NCBI RefSeq assembly: GCF_004959765.1
Contig: NZ_SJZD01000004.1
Location: forward strand, 274,212 to 338,211
Reading direction: 5' to 3'
Length of the DNA: 64,000 bases
From: Flavobacterium sp. H122
GTDB lineage: Bacteria > Bacteroidota > Bacteroidia > Flavobacteriales > Flavobacteriaceae
Positions 43,348 to 52,083 of this stretch are shown here, one piece after another. A model generated the notes under the pieces. The model did no database searches, was not told where the DNA came from, and saw nothing but the letters and a program-made list of their open reading frames with translations. Each line of letters opens with the position of its first letter. Position 1 is the first letter of the stretch. The position numbers and the translations under genes are program-made.

Positions 43348-43355
43348 TATTTTTG
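43348..43355 (+). promoter_or_regulatory. Possible -7 element of the DHS-like gene (TATTTTTG)
   Basis: TATTTTTG directly after the arginine decarboxylase stop, 48 bases ahead of the next ATG. No -33 match; may only supplement read-through. Confidence 0.35.
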
Positions 43356-43403
43356 AACTTGTATTTATTATCAAAATAAAACACACAAACAAACAAGATT
43401 AAA

Positions 43404-44378
43404 ATGAGCAAAGGACCTATTAGTCAATTTATTGAAAAGCATTATCTACATTTTAATGCTGCTGCGCTTGTAGATGCTGCAAAGGGGTATGAAGAACATT
43501 TGTTGGATAATGGTAAAATGATGATTACGTTAGCCGGTGCAATGAGTACTGCTGAACTTGGAAAATCATTAGCAGAAATGATACGTCAGGATAAAGTACA
43601 CATCATTTCATGTACCGGGGCTAACTTAGAAGAAGATATTATGAACCTTGTTGCTCATAATTCATATAAAAGAGTTCCTAACTACCGTGATTTATCACCT
43701 CAGGAAGAATGGGATTTATTGGAAAATCACTATAACCGTGTAACAGACACATGTATTCCGGAAGAAGAAGCTTTCCGCCGTTTACAGCAACATTTATTCA
43801 ACATTTGGAATAACGCTGATTCTAAAGGTGAAAGATATTTCCCTCATGAATTCATGTACCAAATGATCAATTCAGGTGTATTGGAGCAATACTATGAAAT
43901 CGATCCAAAAGATTCATGGATGGTTGCTGCCGCAGAAAAAAACCTTCCTATTGTAGTTCCTGGATGGGAAGACAGTACTATGGGGAATATTTTTGCTTCA
44001 TACTGTATCAAAGGTGAATTCAAAGCTACAACTATGAAAAGCGGTGTTGAATACATGATGTGGTTAGCTGACTGGTATAAAGATAATTGTTCAGGAAAAG
44101 GAATAGGTTTCTTCCAAATCGGAGGTGGTATCGCCGGTGACTTCCCTATTTGTGTTGTGCCAATGCTTTATCAGGATATGGAAATGCATGATGTTCCATT
44201 CTGGGCATATTTCTGTCAGATTTCAGATTCTACAACAAGTTATGGTTCTTATTCAGGAGCTGTTCCTAACGAAAAAATCACTTGGGGTAAACTAGACATC
44301 ACAACTCCAAAGTTTATTGTTGAATCGGATGCAACTATTGTTGCTCCACTTATTTTTGCATACGTTTTAGGTCAATAA
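43404..44378 (+). CDS. Deoxyhypusine synthase-like protein
   Basis: A 324-residue NAD-dependent enzyme of the deoxyhypusine synthase family. In eukaryotes and archaea DHS moves an aminobutyl group from spermidine to eIF5A; bacteria lack eIF5A, and relatives act as homospermidine synthase or on other acceptors. The catalytic lysine is kept in ITWGKLDI, and the NAD-binding stretches MITLAGAMSTAEL, SCTGANLEEDI, GWEDSTMGN and GGGIAGDFPI are present. Placement 58 bases behind arginine decarboxylase supports an aminobutyl transfer in polyamine synthesis, perhaps with agmatine or putrescine as acceptor (inference). Confidence 0.88.
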   Translation: MSKGPISQFIEKHYLHFNAAALVDAAKGYEEHLLDNGKMMITLAGAMSTAELGKSLAEMIRQDKVHIISCTGANLEEDIMNLVAHNSYKRVPNYRDLSPQEEWDLLENHYNRVTDTCIPEEEAFRRLQQHLFNIWNNADSKGERYFPHEFMYQMINSGVLEQYYEIDPKDSWMVAAAEKNLPIVVPGWEDSTMGNIFASYCIKGEFKATTMKSGVEYMMWLADWYKDNCSGKGIGFFQIGGGIAGDFPICVVPMLYQDMEMHDVPFWAYFCQISDSTTSYGSYSGAVPNEKITWGKLDITTPKFIVESDATIVAPLIFAYVLGQ

Positions 44379-44393
44379 AAGAATACCCCAAAT

Positions 44394-44786
44394 ATGAAAA
44401 GAGTTATAGTTGATTATTCTAAACTAACAAGTGAAATTTTAAATTTATTGGTTGAAAAATTTCCTGAAGGTTACGACGATTCAGATATCGTTCGTTTTAA
44501 AAATGCTAAAAACGAAACTATTGAAGCTGTTGAAGTTAAAACTGAAGACACTATTTATCTAGTTAAAGTCAGCACAAAACTTGCTGATAGAATCGAGAAC
44601 TATGATGAAGATGACGATCTTGCAGGAGATGATTCATTAGACGCATTGAAAGAATTGGAAATCGATGACGATACTGCAGCTGATGAAGAAAAAGCTGAAA
44701 AAGCTGACGATGATGATTACGATGATGACGATGATGACGATGATGATGCAGCTGACGAAGAAAGCGAAGAAGATGATGAAGATTAA
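44394..44786 (+). CDS. Small conserved protein with acidic Asp/Glu tail
   Basis: A 130-residue protein. The first 75 residues form a compact domain (MKRVIVDYSKLTSEILNLL to KVSTKLADRIENYD), the last 55 are almost all Asp, Glu, Ala and Lys. I recognise it as a conserved flavobacterial protein often labelled DNA primase; it has no TOPRIM or zinc finger motif, so that label is unsupported. It lies 15 bases behind the DHS-like gene and is probably co-transcribed. Acidic tails of this type often mimic nucleic acid or bind basic partners; function unknown. Confidence 0.75.
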   Translation: MKRVIVDYSKLTSEILNLLVEKFPEGYDDSDIVRFKNAKNETIEAVEVKTEDTIYLVKVSTKLADRIENYDEDDDLAGDDSLDALKELEIDDDTAADEEKAEKADDDDYDDDDDDDDDAADEESEEDDED

Positions 44787-44802
44787 TAAAAAATATTTTC
44801 AC

Positions 44803-44840
44803 AAAATGAGCTCAATTAAATATTGAGCTCATTTTTTTTT
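44803..44840 (+). terminator. Intrinsic terminator of the arginine decarboxylase unit
   Basis: AAAATGAGCTCAAT (44803-44816), loop TAAAT, ATTGAGCTCATTTT, then more T. Confidence 0.9.
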
Positions 44841-45013
44841 CACAGATTACATTATTATTATACTCAAAATGACTATGTTTTTTACAATCAATTATCCGCT
44901 TATTTTCAAAAACAACGCAACCTGATTTTTATTTTCAATATACCAAAAAAAGTTTCTGATTACTTTTAACAACCTTAAGGACTCACAATAGATAAAAATT
45001 AATAATGTATTAT

Positions 45014-45021
45014 TACATTTG
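45014..45021 (+). promoter_or_regulatory. Likely -7 element of the S9 peptidase gene (TACATTTG)
   Basis: TACATTTG fits TAnnTTTG, 25 bases ahead of the ATG. The rest of the 260-base gap 44787-45046 is A/T-rich with the preceding terminator and nothing else recognised. Confidence 0.45.
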
Positions 45022-45046
45022 AATACTTTTACAAAAAAACAAAACA

Positions 45047-47218
45047 ATGAAAAAATATGTTTTTAGTTTGCTTATAATAGGAAACATAGCTTTTGCTCAA
45101 AAGCTGACTATTGAAGAAACTGTTACCGGAGGAAGAAAATACGCTCCTACTACGCAAGTTGCACAGCAATGGCGCAAAAACACAAAATCTATTACTTACA
45201 TAAGTGCTGATTATGCAAATTTATTGGAAAAAAGTGCTTCTAATGGCTGGAAAGAAACTACTCTGGCAACAAAAGCAGATTTTGAAAATGCTTTAAAATC
45301 CAAAATTTCTTCAGATGAATTTACAATAAAAACTTTTCCAACTGTCATAGAGTGGAAAACTGCAAACACTTTTGAAACTCAAGTGAATGGCAAAAAGAAT
45401 AATTACAAAGTAACTTACGATGTAACTGCAAAACAAATAACCAATGTAATTTCTTATGCCACTGAAGGTGAACAGGCAAAATTTGCCTCTAATGGAAATG
45501 TAGCCTGGCTGAAAGAAAACAATATCAGAATCACAACTGCATCCGGAAATACAATTGATGTTACGACTGATACTGATAAAGGTATTGTAAGCGGTTCGGA
45601 TTATGTACACCGTCAAGAATTTGGTATTAAAGATGGTATGTGGTGGAACGAGGCAGGAACACAATTAGCATATTACCGCAAAGACGAAACCATGGTGGCT
45701 GATTATCCGTTAACCAATTGGAACGAGCGCGAAGCTGTAAATAAGAATATCAAGTATCCTATGGCCGGTATGACCAGTGAGAATGTAACATTGGTAGTTT
45801 TTGATATTGCTTCGGGAAAAAAAGTGACTATTCAAACCGGCGAACCAAAAGAACAATATTTAACCATGGTTTCCTGGGAACCTACTGGAAAATATATTTT
45901 CACAGGGGTTTTAAACCCCGGACAAAATCATTTAAAATTCAACAAATACGATGCGCAAACGGGTGCTTTTATAAAAACGCTGTTTGAAGAAAAAGCATCA
46001 ACTTGGGTTGAGCCACAACATGCTTTGACATTCGTACCAAACAACCCATCTCAATTCATTTATCAAACCGATTTTAATGGTTTTAACCAAATGTATTTAT
46101 ACAATACTGATGGAAAATTATTGAAAAATTTAGGTTTTGGTGATGTTGTTGTTAAAGATCTTTTAGATTTTAATAACAGCGCGTCAAAAATCAATTACAT
46201 AGGTACTGCAAATAATGGTTTAGACCGTCAATTATATCAAGTAGATTTAAAATCGGGAAAAACGATTCAGTTAACTTCAGTTTCAGGAACACACACTGCT
46301 TCAGTTTCTTCAGATGGAACTATGATTTTAGATCAATACAGTAATATTACAACGCCAAATGAGATTTCGATTTTAAATATCAAAACCAAAATGGCGAATA
46401 CCACTTTAGTTAAAGCTGACAATCCATTTACAGGCAAAATTGACATGCCTAAAATGGAATTGGTCAGATTAACTTCAGCAGATGGAAAAACACCATTAAA
46501 CGGTCGTATTATTTATCCTGCCAACTTTGATGCTTCAAAAAAGTACCCAGTAATGATTTATGTCTACGGAGGTTCACATGCGCAACTGGTAACTAACAAG
46601 TGGCTAGGTGGCGCCGGTTATTTTGATTATTATATGGCACAGCAAGGTTATGTTGTATTTACATTGGATAACAGAGGAAGTGATGCAAGAGGAAAAAAAT
46701 TCTGTGATGTAACACACCGACAATTAGGAGTCAATGAAATGGCAGATCAAATGAAAGGTGTAGAATTTTTAAAATCTAAATCTTTTGTTGACCAAGATAA
46801 AATTGGCGTTTTCGGATGGAGTTTTGGTGGTTTCATGACTACTTCTTTAATGACCAAACAAGCAGATACATTTAAAGTTGGTGTTGCAGGCGGACCGGTA
46901 ATCGATTGGAAATATTACGAAATCATGTATGGTGAACGTTACATGGATACTCCTCAAGAAAATCCTGAAGGATACGCAAAAGCTTCATTATTAGATAAAG
47001 CTAAAAACTTAAAAGGACGTTTGTTAATCATTCACGGAGCACAAGACCCTGTTGTAGTTCAACAAAACAGTATGAACTTTATTGAATCTTGTATTAAGGC
47101 TGGTAAACAAGTTGATTATTTCTTATATCCAAACCATGAACATAATGTAAGTGGTAAAGATAGGATTCACATGTATGCTAAAATAGCAGATTATTTTGAT
47201 GTACATTTGAAAAAATAA
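45047..47218 (+). CDS. S9 family peptidase, dipeptidyl peptidase IV type
   Basis: Serine exopeptidase that removes dipeptides (usually X-Pro) from N-termini in the periplasm. 723 residues: signal peptide (ends NIAFAQ), a DPP IV N-terminal beta-propeller (about 70-460) with EQYLTMVSWEP and an LAYYRKDE-like strand, and a C-terminal alpha/beta hydrolase domain with the nucleophile in FGWSFGGFMT (about Ser592), Asp in HGAQDPVV and His in HEHNVSG. Length fits the DPP IV/PTP-A group of Bacteroidota. Stand-alone gene followed by repeat elements. Confidence 0.93.
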   Translation: MKKYVFSLLIIGNIAFAQKLTIEETVTGGRKYAPTTQVAQQWRKNTKSITYISADYANLLEKSASNGWKETTLATKADFENALKSKISSDEFTIKTFPTVIEWKTANTFETQVNGKKNNYKVTYDVTAKQITNVISYATEGEQAKFASNGNVAWLKENNIRITTASGNTIDVTTDTDKGIVSGSDYVHRQEFGIKDGMWWNEAGTQLAYYRKDETMVADYPLTNWNEREAVNKNIKYPMAGMTSENVTLVVFDIASGKKVTIQTGEPKEQYLTMVSWEPTGKYIFTGVLNPGQNHLKFNKYDAQTGAFIKTLFEEKASTWVEPQHALTFVPNNPSQFIYQTDFNGFNQMYLYNTDGKLLKNLGFGDVVVKDLLDFNNSASKINYIGTANNGLDRQLYQVDLKSGKTIQLTSVSGTHTASVSSDGTMILDQYSNITTPNEISILNIKTKMANTTLVKADNPFTGKIDMPKMELVRLTSADGKTPLNGRIIYPANFDASKKYPVMIYVYGGSHAQLVTNKWLGGAGYFDYYMAQQGYVVFTLDNRGSDARGKKFCDVTHRQLGVNEMADQMKGVEFLKSKSFVDQDKIGVFGWSFGGFMTTSLMTKQADTFKVGVAGGPVIDWKYYEIMYGERYMDTPQENPEGYAKASLLDKAKNLKGRLLIIHGAQDPVVVQQNSMNFIESCIKAGKQVDYFLYPNHEHNVSGKDRIHMYAKIADYFDVHLKK

Positions 47219-47225
47219 TATCACA

Positions 47226-47258
47226 ACACTTGACAGGTTTTAAAAACCTTTCAGGTGT
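47226..47258. repeat. Inverted repeat of the flavobacterial AGGTTTTAAAAACCT kind
   Basis: ACACTTGACAGGTTTT is followed by its imperfect reverse complement AAAACCTTTCAGGTGT, about 33 bases in all. Similar palindromes around AGGTTTTNAAAACCT occur between genes in many Flavobacterium genomes (general knowledge). It may also act as a weak terminator. Confidence 0.6.
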
Positions 47259-47274
47259 ACTACAAAACTATTTT

Positions 47275-47336
47275 AAAAGTTGACTGAGGTGTCACACTGA
47301 GCAGAGTCGAAGTGTTCTCTTTAGTCAACTTTTTTT
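47275..47336 (+). terminator. REP-like hairpin acting as terminator of the S9 peptidase gene
   Basis: Outer stem AAAAGTTGACT (47275-47285) with AGTCAACTTTT (47323-47333), then T. The loop contains GTCACACTGAGCAGAGTCGAAGTG, a member of the widespread GTCACACTGAGC-GAGTCGAAGTG intergenic repeat family. Confidence 0.7.
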
Positions 47337-47344
47337 ATTTCCAT

Positions 47345-47352
47345 TATCTTTG
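47345..47352 (+). promoter_or_regulatory. -7 element of the long RluA gene (TATCTTTG)
   Basis: TATCTTTG ends only 4 bases before the ATG at 47357, so transcription would start at the start codon (leaderless). It lies directly behind the hairpin at 47275. Confidence 0.5.
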
Positions 47353-47356
47353 CCCC

Positions 47357-49027
47357 ATGCCTAAATCTTTATTTCAAAAATTCAAAACCAGTATATCAGG
47401 AATTTCATTGCCTGAAAAATTCACATTCCCTTTTTATTACGAACCTCACGAGTTAAGTCAAGTTGCTGTACTTGAACTACAATCGTATCTTGAAACACAA
47501 ACTGATTTCGAACATAATTTTGGTTTACAAAAAGATCAAGACGGATTGGTAATTGGTAAAATGTTTGGGGTTCTAGTTTGTCAAAACCAAAAAGGAGAAT
47601 TAGGTTATCTGTGGGCTTTTTCAGGAAAACTGGCAGAACAAAATCAACTGCCTTATTTTGTACCAACTGTATACGACATGCTTCATCCATCAAGCTTTTA
47701 CAAAAATGAAGAAGCAAAAATCAATCAGTTGAACCGTCAGATAGAACAACTTGAAGAAAATTCTGAATACCTTATGGCGAAAGAAACTTTAAACCAGATA
47801 TTTTCGGAAGCAGAAAACGACATCCAGCGACAAAAACAACACATAAAAACACAAAAACTGTTGCGTGACCAACTTAGAATTGACGCTCAAAACACAAAGA
47901 CAATTGAAGAATTTGAAGCTTACAATTTGCAATTAAGCGAACAAAGCAAGCGTGAAGCTATTCTGCTGAAAAAAATGACCAAATACTGGAATTACAAAAA
48001 AGCAGAAGTACAACAAAATCTAGAGTCAATTGAAGCCGAAATCAATCAGCTAAAAGAAAAACGCCGTGAAATGTCGGGAACACTGCAACAGCGTTTATTT
48101 GCCGAGTATTCCTTTTTAAATCAATCCGGAAAAAGAAAAAGCATAGGTGAAATATTCAATGACAATCCACCTGCAGGTGCCGGCGAATGTGCCGCTCCAA
48201 AACTGTTGCACTATGCATTTGAACATCAGTTAAGACCAATTGCAATGGCAGAATTCTGGTGGGGACAATCTCCAAGAAGTGAAGTCCGTAAACACAAACA
48301 GTTTTATCCTGCCTGCAAAGGAAAATGCGAGCCTATTTTGTTAGGACATATGCTTGATGATATTATAATGGATGAAAATCCTTTTTTAGAAAATCCGGCT
48401 GAAGGTAAAACTTTGGAAATTATTTACGAAGATGATGTCATGCTGGCTATTAATAAACCCGCTGAATTTCTATCGGTTCCAGGGAAGTTAGTAACCGATT
48501 CCGTTTACGAACGTATCAAACAAATGTATCCTGACGCAACCGGTCCATTAGTAGTACATCGATTGGATATGTCTACATCCGGAATTATGCTGCTGGCAAA
48601 AAATGAGGAAACTTATGTACAACTCCAAAGTCAGTTCATTAAGCGAAAAGTAAAAAAATGCTATGAGGCTTTATTAGATGGTGTTATTGAACAAAATGAG
48701 GGATTTATTGATTTGCCATTACGGGTAGATTTAGATGACCGTCCACGTCAAATGGTATGTTATGAATATGGCAAACCTGCACAAACAGAATGGGAAAAAA
48801 TTGCTATTGAAAACAACAAAACCCGTGTGCACTTCTACCCTATTACAGGCCGTACACACCAATTACGGGTACATGCTTCGCATCCATTAGGATTAAACAC
48901 GTCGATAACCGGTGATGATTTATATGGTACAAAATCTAACCGTCTGCATTTACATGCAAAATCAATCACTTTTGAGCATCCTATAAGCAAGGAAGTTATA
49001 ACCTTGCTGGTAGAAGCTGATTTCTAA
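47357..49027 (+). CDS. Long RluA-family pseudouridine synthase with N-terminal extension
   Basis: A 556-residue protein from the ATG at 47357. The C-terminal 210 residues are a pseudouridine synthase domain with IYEDDVMLAINKPAEFLSVPG, the catalytic VHRLDMSTSG and GRTHQLRVH. The first 340 residues are an extension: a small N-terminal domain, a coiled coil (about 110-250), then a conserved stretch with PPAGAGECAAPKLL and YPACKGKCEPIL that holds three cysteines. This long form is found in Bacteroidota and some gamma-proteobacteria; the role of the extension is not known to me. The target RNA cannot be told. Confidence 0.88.
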   Translation: MPKSLFQKFKTSISGISLPEKFTFPFYYEPHELSQVAVLELQSYLETQTDFEHNFGLQKDQDGLVIGKMFGVLVCQNQKGELGYLWAFSGKLAEQNQLPYFVPTVYDMLHPSSFYKNEEAKINQLNRQIEQLEENSEYLMAKETLNQIFSEAENDIQRQKQHIKTQKLLRDQLRIDAQNTKTIEEFEAYNLQLSEQSKREAILLKKMTKYWNYKKAEVQQNLESIEAEINQLKEKRREMSGTLQQRLFAEYSFLNQSGKRKSIGEIFNDNPPAGAGECAAPKLLHYAFEHQLRPIAMAEFWWGQSPRSEVRKHKQFYPACKGKCEPILLGHMLDDIIMDENPFLENPAEGKTLEIIYEDDVMLAINKPAEFLSVPGKLVTDSVYERIKQMYPDATGPLVVHRLDMSTSGIMLLAKNEETYVQLQSQFIKRKVKKCYEALLDGVIEQNEGFIDLPLRVDLDDRPRQMVCYEYGKPAQTEWEKIAIENNKTRVHFYPITGRTHQLRVHASHPLGLNTSITGDDLYGTKSNRLHLHAKSITFEHPISKEVITLLVEADF

Positions 49028-49072
49028 TAGTCCTAAATCATTTTTAACAAAAATAGAAAAAACAATTGCAGA

Positions 49073-49612
49073 ATGAACTATACACTGGAAGGGCAAGAAA
49101 CAGAAAGATTAAAATTCAGGTTATTGAATACCGAAGATTTTAATATTTGGGTTGAATTATTTGAGAATATAGAAGTTTGCAGATTTTTAGGAGTTGATAA
49201 AATTGAAACACCAGATGAAAGATGCAAATTTTGGTTTGAAATAACATTTGAACGATATAAAAACAATTTGGGCGGTGCTAATGTATTGTTGGATAAAATC
49301 ACCAACGAAATTGTTGGTCAAAGCGGACTTATTGTTAGAGAAGTTGAAGGAAAACAAGAAATAGAAATTGCCTATTCAATTTTGCCTGCATACCGTAAAA
49401 AAGGTTTCGCATATGAATCAACTAAAAAATGTAAAGAATTTGCATTTGAAAATAACCTCTCAAAAAGTCTGATTTCAATAATTCATACTGAAAATAGTAA
49501 TTCTGAAAAAGTTGCAGAAAATAACGGCATGAAAAAAGACAAAACCATTGATTATAATGGTATGCCCGTGAATATTTATCGAATTGAGATAGAAGATTGG
49601 GTAAAGGAATAA
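49073..49612 (+). CDS. GNAT family N-acetyltransferase (RimJ/RimL type)
   Basis: A 179-residue acetyltransferase of the RimL-like group: ETERLKFRLLNTEDF at the start, IAYSILPAYRKKGFAYES as the acetyl-CoA loop, and HTENSNSEKVAENNGM as motif B. RimL relatives acetylate ribosomal protein N-termini, others act on small amines, so the substrate is open. It starts 45 bases behind the RluA gene and is convergent with the next gene. Confidence 0.88.
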   Translation: MNYTLEGQETERLKFRLLNTEDFNIWVELFENIEVCRFLGVDKIETPDERCKFWFEITFERYKNNLGGANVLLDKITNEIVGQSGLIVREVEGKQEIEIAYSILPAYRKKGFAYESTKKCKEFAFENNLSKSLISIIHTENSNSEKVAENNGMKKDKTIDYNGMPVNIYRIEIEDWVKE

Positions 49613-49628
49613 AAATAGTTGCAATTTA

Positions 49629-50111
49629 TCAAGGCTTATCCCTGCCAATAAAACGTCCCTGTCCCAATAAAAAGTTAATAGCTTTTTTTACATTTTCAGC
49701 TATACTTTCTTCTTTTTTCAAAGCACCTATATAACGGATGATTTCTTTTTGTTTATAAGGCGGAAGACTGTCAAAAACATTTTTAGCTTCCTTATTCTTT
49801 TCTAAAGCGACAGTCAGTTTGGGATGAAGAGTCAGACTTCTGTTTTCCGTATCGAAAGCAATTGTCACTTCAATGATTTCTCCAATTCTTTGCGGAGATT
49901 TTGAAAGCATTACTGTATTAATGTACAAACGCCAGTCGCCACTGAATTTCACAAGAGTTTGCTTATAGGACTTACCGTTAACCGATCCGCAGACTGGAAT
50001 TTGTCCTTTGTTTTTCCCGAATGCTTTAAAAATTTCATTCAATATCTCTTCAGGAACAAAAACAAACGGATTGATTCCTATAATATTTAATTCGGCTTTA
50101 AAATGATGCAT
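49629..50111 (-). CDS. DUF1905 and YdeI/OmdA-domain protein
   Basis: A 160-residue protein. Residues 1-90 match DUF1905 (FKAELNIIGINPFVFVPEEI, GKSYKQTLVKFSGDWRLYIN), residues 95-160 the YdeI/OmpD-associated domain (KLTVALEKNKEAKNVFDSLPPYKQKEIIRYI). The pair is common in Bacteroidota; YdeI relatives in enterobacteria are linked to resistance to bacteriocins and antimicrobial peptides, but no biochemical role is settled. No signal peptide. Convergent with the GNAT gene, 16 bases apart. Confidence 0.85.
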   Translation of the reverse strand: MHHFKAELNIIGINPFVFVPEEILNEIFKAFGKNKGQIPVCGSVNGKSYKQTLVKFSGDWRLYINTVMLSKSPQRIGEIIEVTIAFDTENRSLTLHPKLTVALEKNKEAKNVFDSLPPYKQKEIIRYIGALKKEESIAENVKKAINFLLGQGRFIGRDKP

Positions 50112-50140
50112 TGCCTAAACTTTTATTCAATATAATAAAA

Positions 50141-50164
50141 AATCCCGGTGAAATAACCGGGATT
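50141..50164 (-). terminator. Intrinsic terminator of the permease gene
   Basis: AATCCCGG, 8-base loop, CCGGGATT, with a T-run on the minus strand 6 bases past the permease stop. Confidence 0.88.
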
Positions 50165-50169
50165 CAATT

Positions 50170-51867
50170 TTAATCTTCAATAGTAGCTTCAATTCTGTTT
50201 TTATTTAGTTTACTTTTTCTGAATCCGTATGCTAAATAAATCACTAACCCGATCACCAACCATACTCCAAACCATTTCCAGTTTGAAACCGCCATACCTG
50301 TTAACAAATAACAGCATGAAATCAGCCCTAAAAGCGGTATTAACGACAAATGTTTTATAAATGCCACAACTGACATAATAATCGTAAAAATAAAGAAAAT
50401 GATTAATGGTAAATTAGTAGCCATATTCCCTTCAGAAATATTTAGAGTTTCTGCAAAATATGTTGGATACAAATAATTAATCAATATCGCTGCACCGGCA
50501 ACAAATGCAGGGAATATATATCTGGAGTTTATATAAGGTATTTTGAATTTTCCTTTTGTTGCTCTTTCTGCTAATTCAGCTTCGCTTTGCGGCGAAAGCA
50601 TTAATACACCACCACAAACTAAAACAAAGGCAAACAAAGTCCCTATACTGGTAAAATCCAATACGAAGTTCTCGTCTGTAAAGAAAATAGGCAATCCTAC
50701 TACAACACCGGTAATAATTGTTGCAAACCCTGGTGTTTTGTGTTTAGGATGAATTTCCGAGAATTTTTTAGGCATCAGTCCGTCACGGCTCATAGTCATC
50801 CAAATACGTGGCTGTCCCATTTGGAATACCAGCATCACACTTGTCATTGCCGCCACCGCAGCAATAGAAACTATAAATAACATCCATTTCATCCCCTTGA
50901 TTGCAAAAATCTCGGCTAACGGATCACTAACACCTAGTAAATCGTATTTTACCATTCCAGTTAATACTAAGGCTAAAATAATATACACAACCGTACAAAC
51001 AATTAATGAATAAATCATTCCTTTAGGTAAATCACGCTGTGGATTTTTACTTTCCTCAGCTAAAGTTGAAACAGCATCAAAACCTATATAAGCAAAAAAT
51101 ACTGCGGAAACTCCTGCCATAACTCCTTTAAACCCGTTTGGCATAAATGGCGTCCAATTGTCTATATCTATATAAAAAGCACCAACAATAATTACCAGTA
51201 AAATGATAATCAATTTTAAATACACCATAAAATTACTTACATTTTTAGACTCACTGGTACCTTTATAAATCAAATAAGTAATCAATATGTTAACCACAAC
51301 GGCCGGCATGTCAAAAATTATCCTTAACCCGCCTATTTGAGGAGCATTTTGCCAGGCTAAAAGTCCTTCACCCATTTTATTTTCTAAAAAGGCCGCATGA
51401 GCCGATTTATAGTTAATCGTCAGCCATTCAGGCAAATGAAGATGAAAAGATTCCAATAAATTTGTGAAGTAACCACTCCATGAAAAGGCAATGTAAATAT
51501 TACCGATGGAATATTCCATCAATAATGCCCAACCGATAATCCATGCAAATAACTCACCAAATGAAACATAGGCATAGGTATAAGCACTTCCCGAAACCGG
51601 TACACGTGAAGCAAATTCGGCATAACACATGGCGGTAAAACCACAGGCAACAGCACAAATAATATATAATAAAATTACTCCGGGACCTCCTGAAAAACAC
51701 GCATTTCCAATAGCTGAAAATGTTCCTCCCCCAATGATTGCCGCAATTCCGAAAAAAGTTAAATCCTTAACAGTCAAAACTTTGTTCAAACCGGAATGCT
51801 CCCCGTCGCCTCCTTGCTTTAAAATTGTATCTAATGATTTTTTTCTAAATAATTGTAAAAAAGACAT
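50170..51867 (-). CDS. APC-family amino acid permease
   Basis: Inner membrane transporter of 565 residues with about 14 membrane segments. LTVKDLTFFGIAAIIGGGTFSAIG is the APC entry with the substrate-backbone-binding glycine stretch; FFAYIGFDAVSTLAEESKNPQRDLPKG and RIWMTMSRDGLMP are typical of the cationic amino acid transporter-like branch, as is the C-terminal pair of extra helices. The substrate is probably a cationic or neutral amino acid (inference). ATG at 51867 is used because MSFLQLFRKKSLD is the family start; the twelve upstream codons fall close to the promoter. Confidence 0.92.
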   Translation of the reverse strand: MSFLQLFRKKSLDTILKQGGDGEHSGLNKVLTVKDLTFFGIAAIIGGGTFSAIGNACFSGGPGVILLYIICAVACGFTAMCYAEFASRVPVSGSAYTYAYVSFGELFAWIIGWALLMEYSIGNIYIAFSWSGYFTNLLESFHLHLPEWLTINYKSAHAAFLENKMGEGLLAWQNAPQIGGLRIIFDMPAVVVNILITYLIYKGTSESKNVSNFMVYLKLIIILLVIIVGAFYIDIDNWTPFMPNGFKGVMAGVSAVFFAYIGFDAVSTLAEESKNPQRDLPKGMIYSLIVCTVVYIILALVLTGMVKYDLLGVSDPLAEIFAIKGMKWMLFIVSIAAVAAMTSVMLVFQMGQPRIWMTMSRDGLMPKKFSEIHPKHKTPGFATIITGVVVGLPIFFTDENFVLDFTSIGTLFAFVLVCGGVLMLSPQSEAELAERATKGKFKIPYINSRYIFPAFVAGAAILINYLYPTYFAETLNISEGNMATNLPLIIFFIFTIIMSVVAFIKHLSLIPLLGLISCCYLLTGMAVSNWKWFGVWLVIGLVIYLAYGFRKSKLNKNRIEATIED

Positions 51868-51900
51868 ATAGTTAGTTTGGTTTTTGTTTTTAATAGCGGA

Positions 51901-51908
51901 CAAATATA
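51901..51908 (-). promoter_or_regulatory. Likely -7 element of the permease gene (TATATTTG)
   Basis: TATATTTG on the minus strand, 34 bases ahead of the ATG at 51867; no TTG at 19-21 bases. Confidence 0.45.
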
Positions 51909-52033
51909 TAAAACCAAACGGAAATAAATGATTATGAGAGAAAATAAGCCTGAAAATAAATACGCTATAAAGATAATTTATAGACTAATTTATAAATGTG
52001 ATTAAAATCATTCTGCAGTGCGAACTTTCTACT

Positions 52034-52041
52034 TATTTTTG
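52034..52041 (+). promoter_or_regulatory. Likely -7 element of the peroxiredoxin unit (TATTTTTG)
   Basis: TATTTTTG fits TAnnTTTG, 42 bases ahead of the peroxiredoxin ATG. The -33 half is not clear. Confidence 0.5.
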
Positions 52042-52083
52042 CCATCGAAATATTAATTCATAATTCTAAAAATAAATTTAACT

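Noticed and set aside
44700..44786. GATGATGAC-rich stretch as a microsatellite or unstable repeat
   Set aside because: It codes in frame for the Asp/Glu tail of the small protein; repetition follows from the amino acid content.
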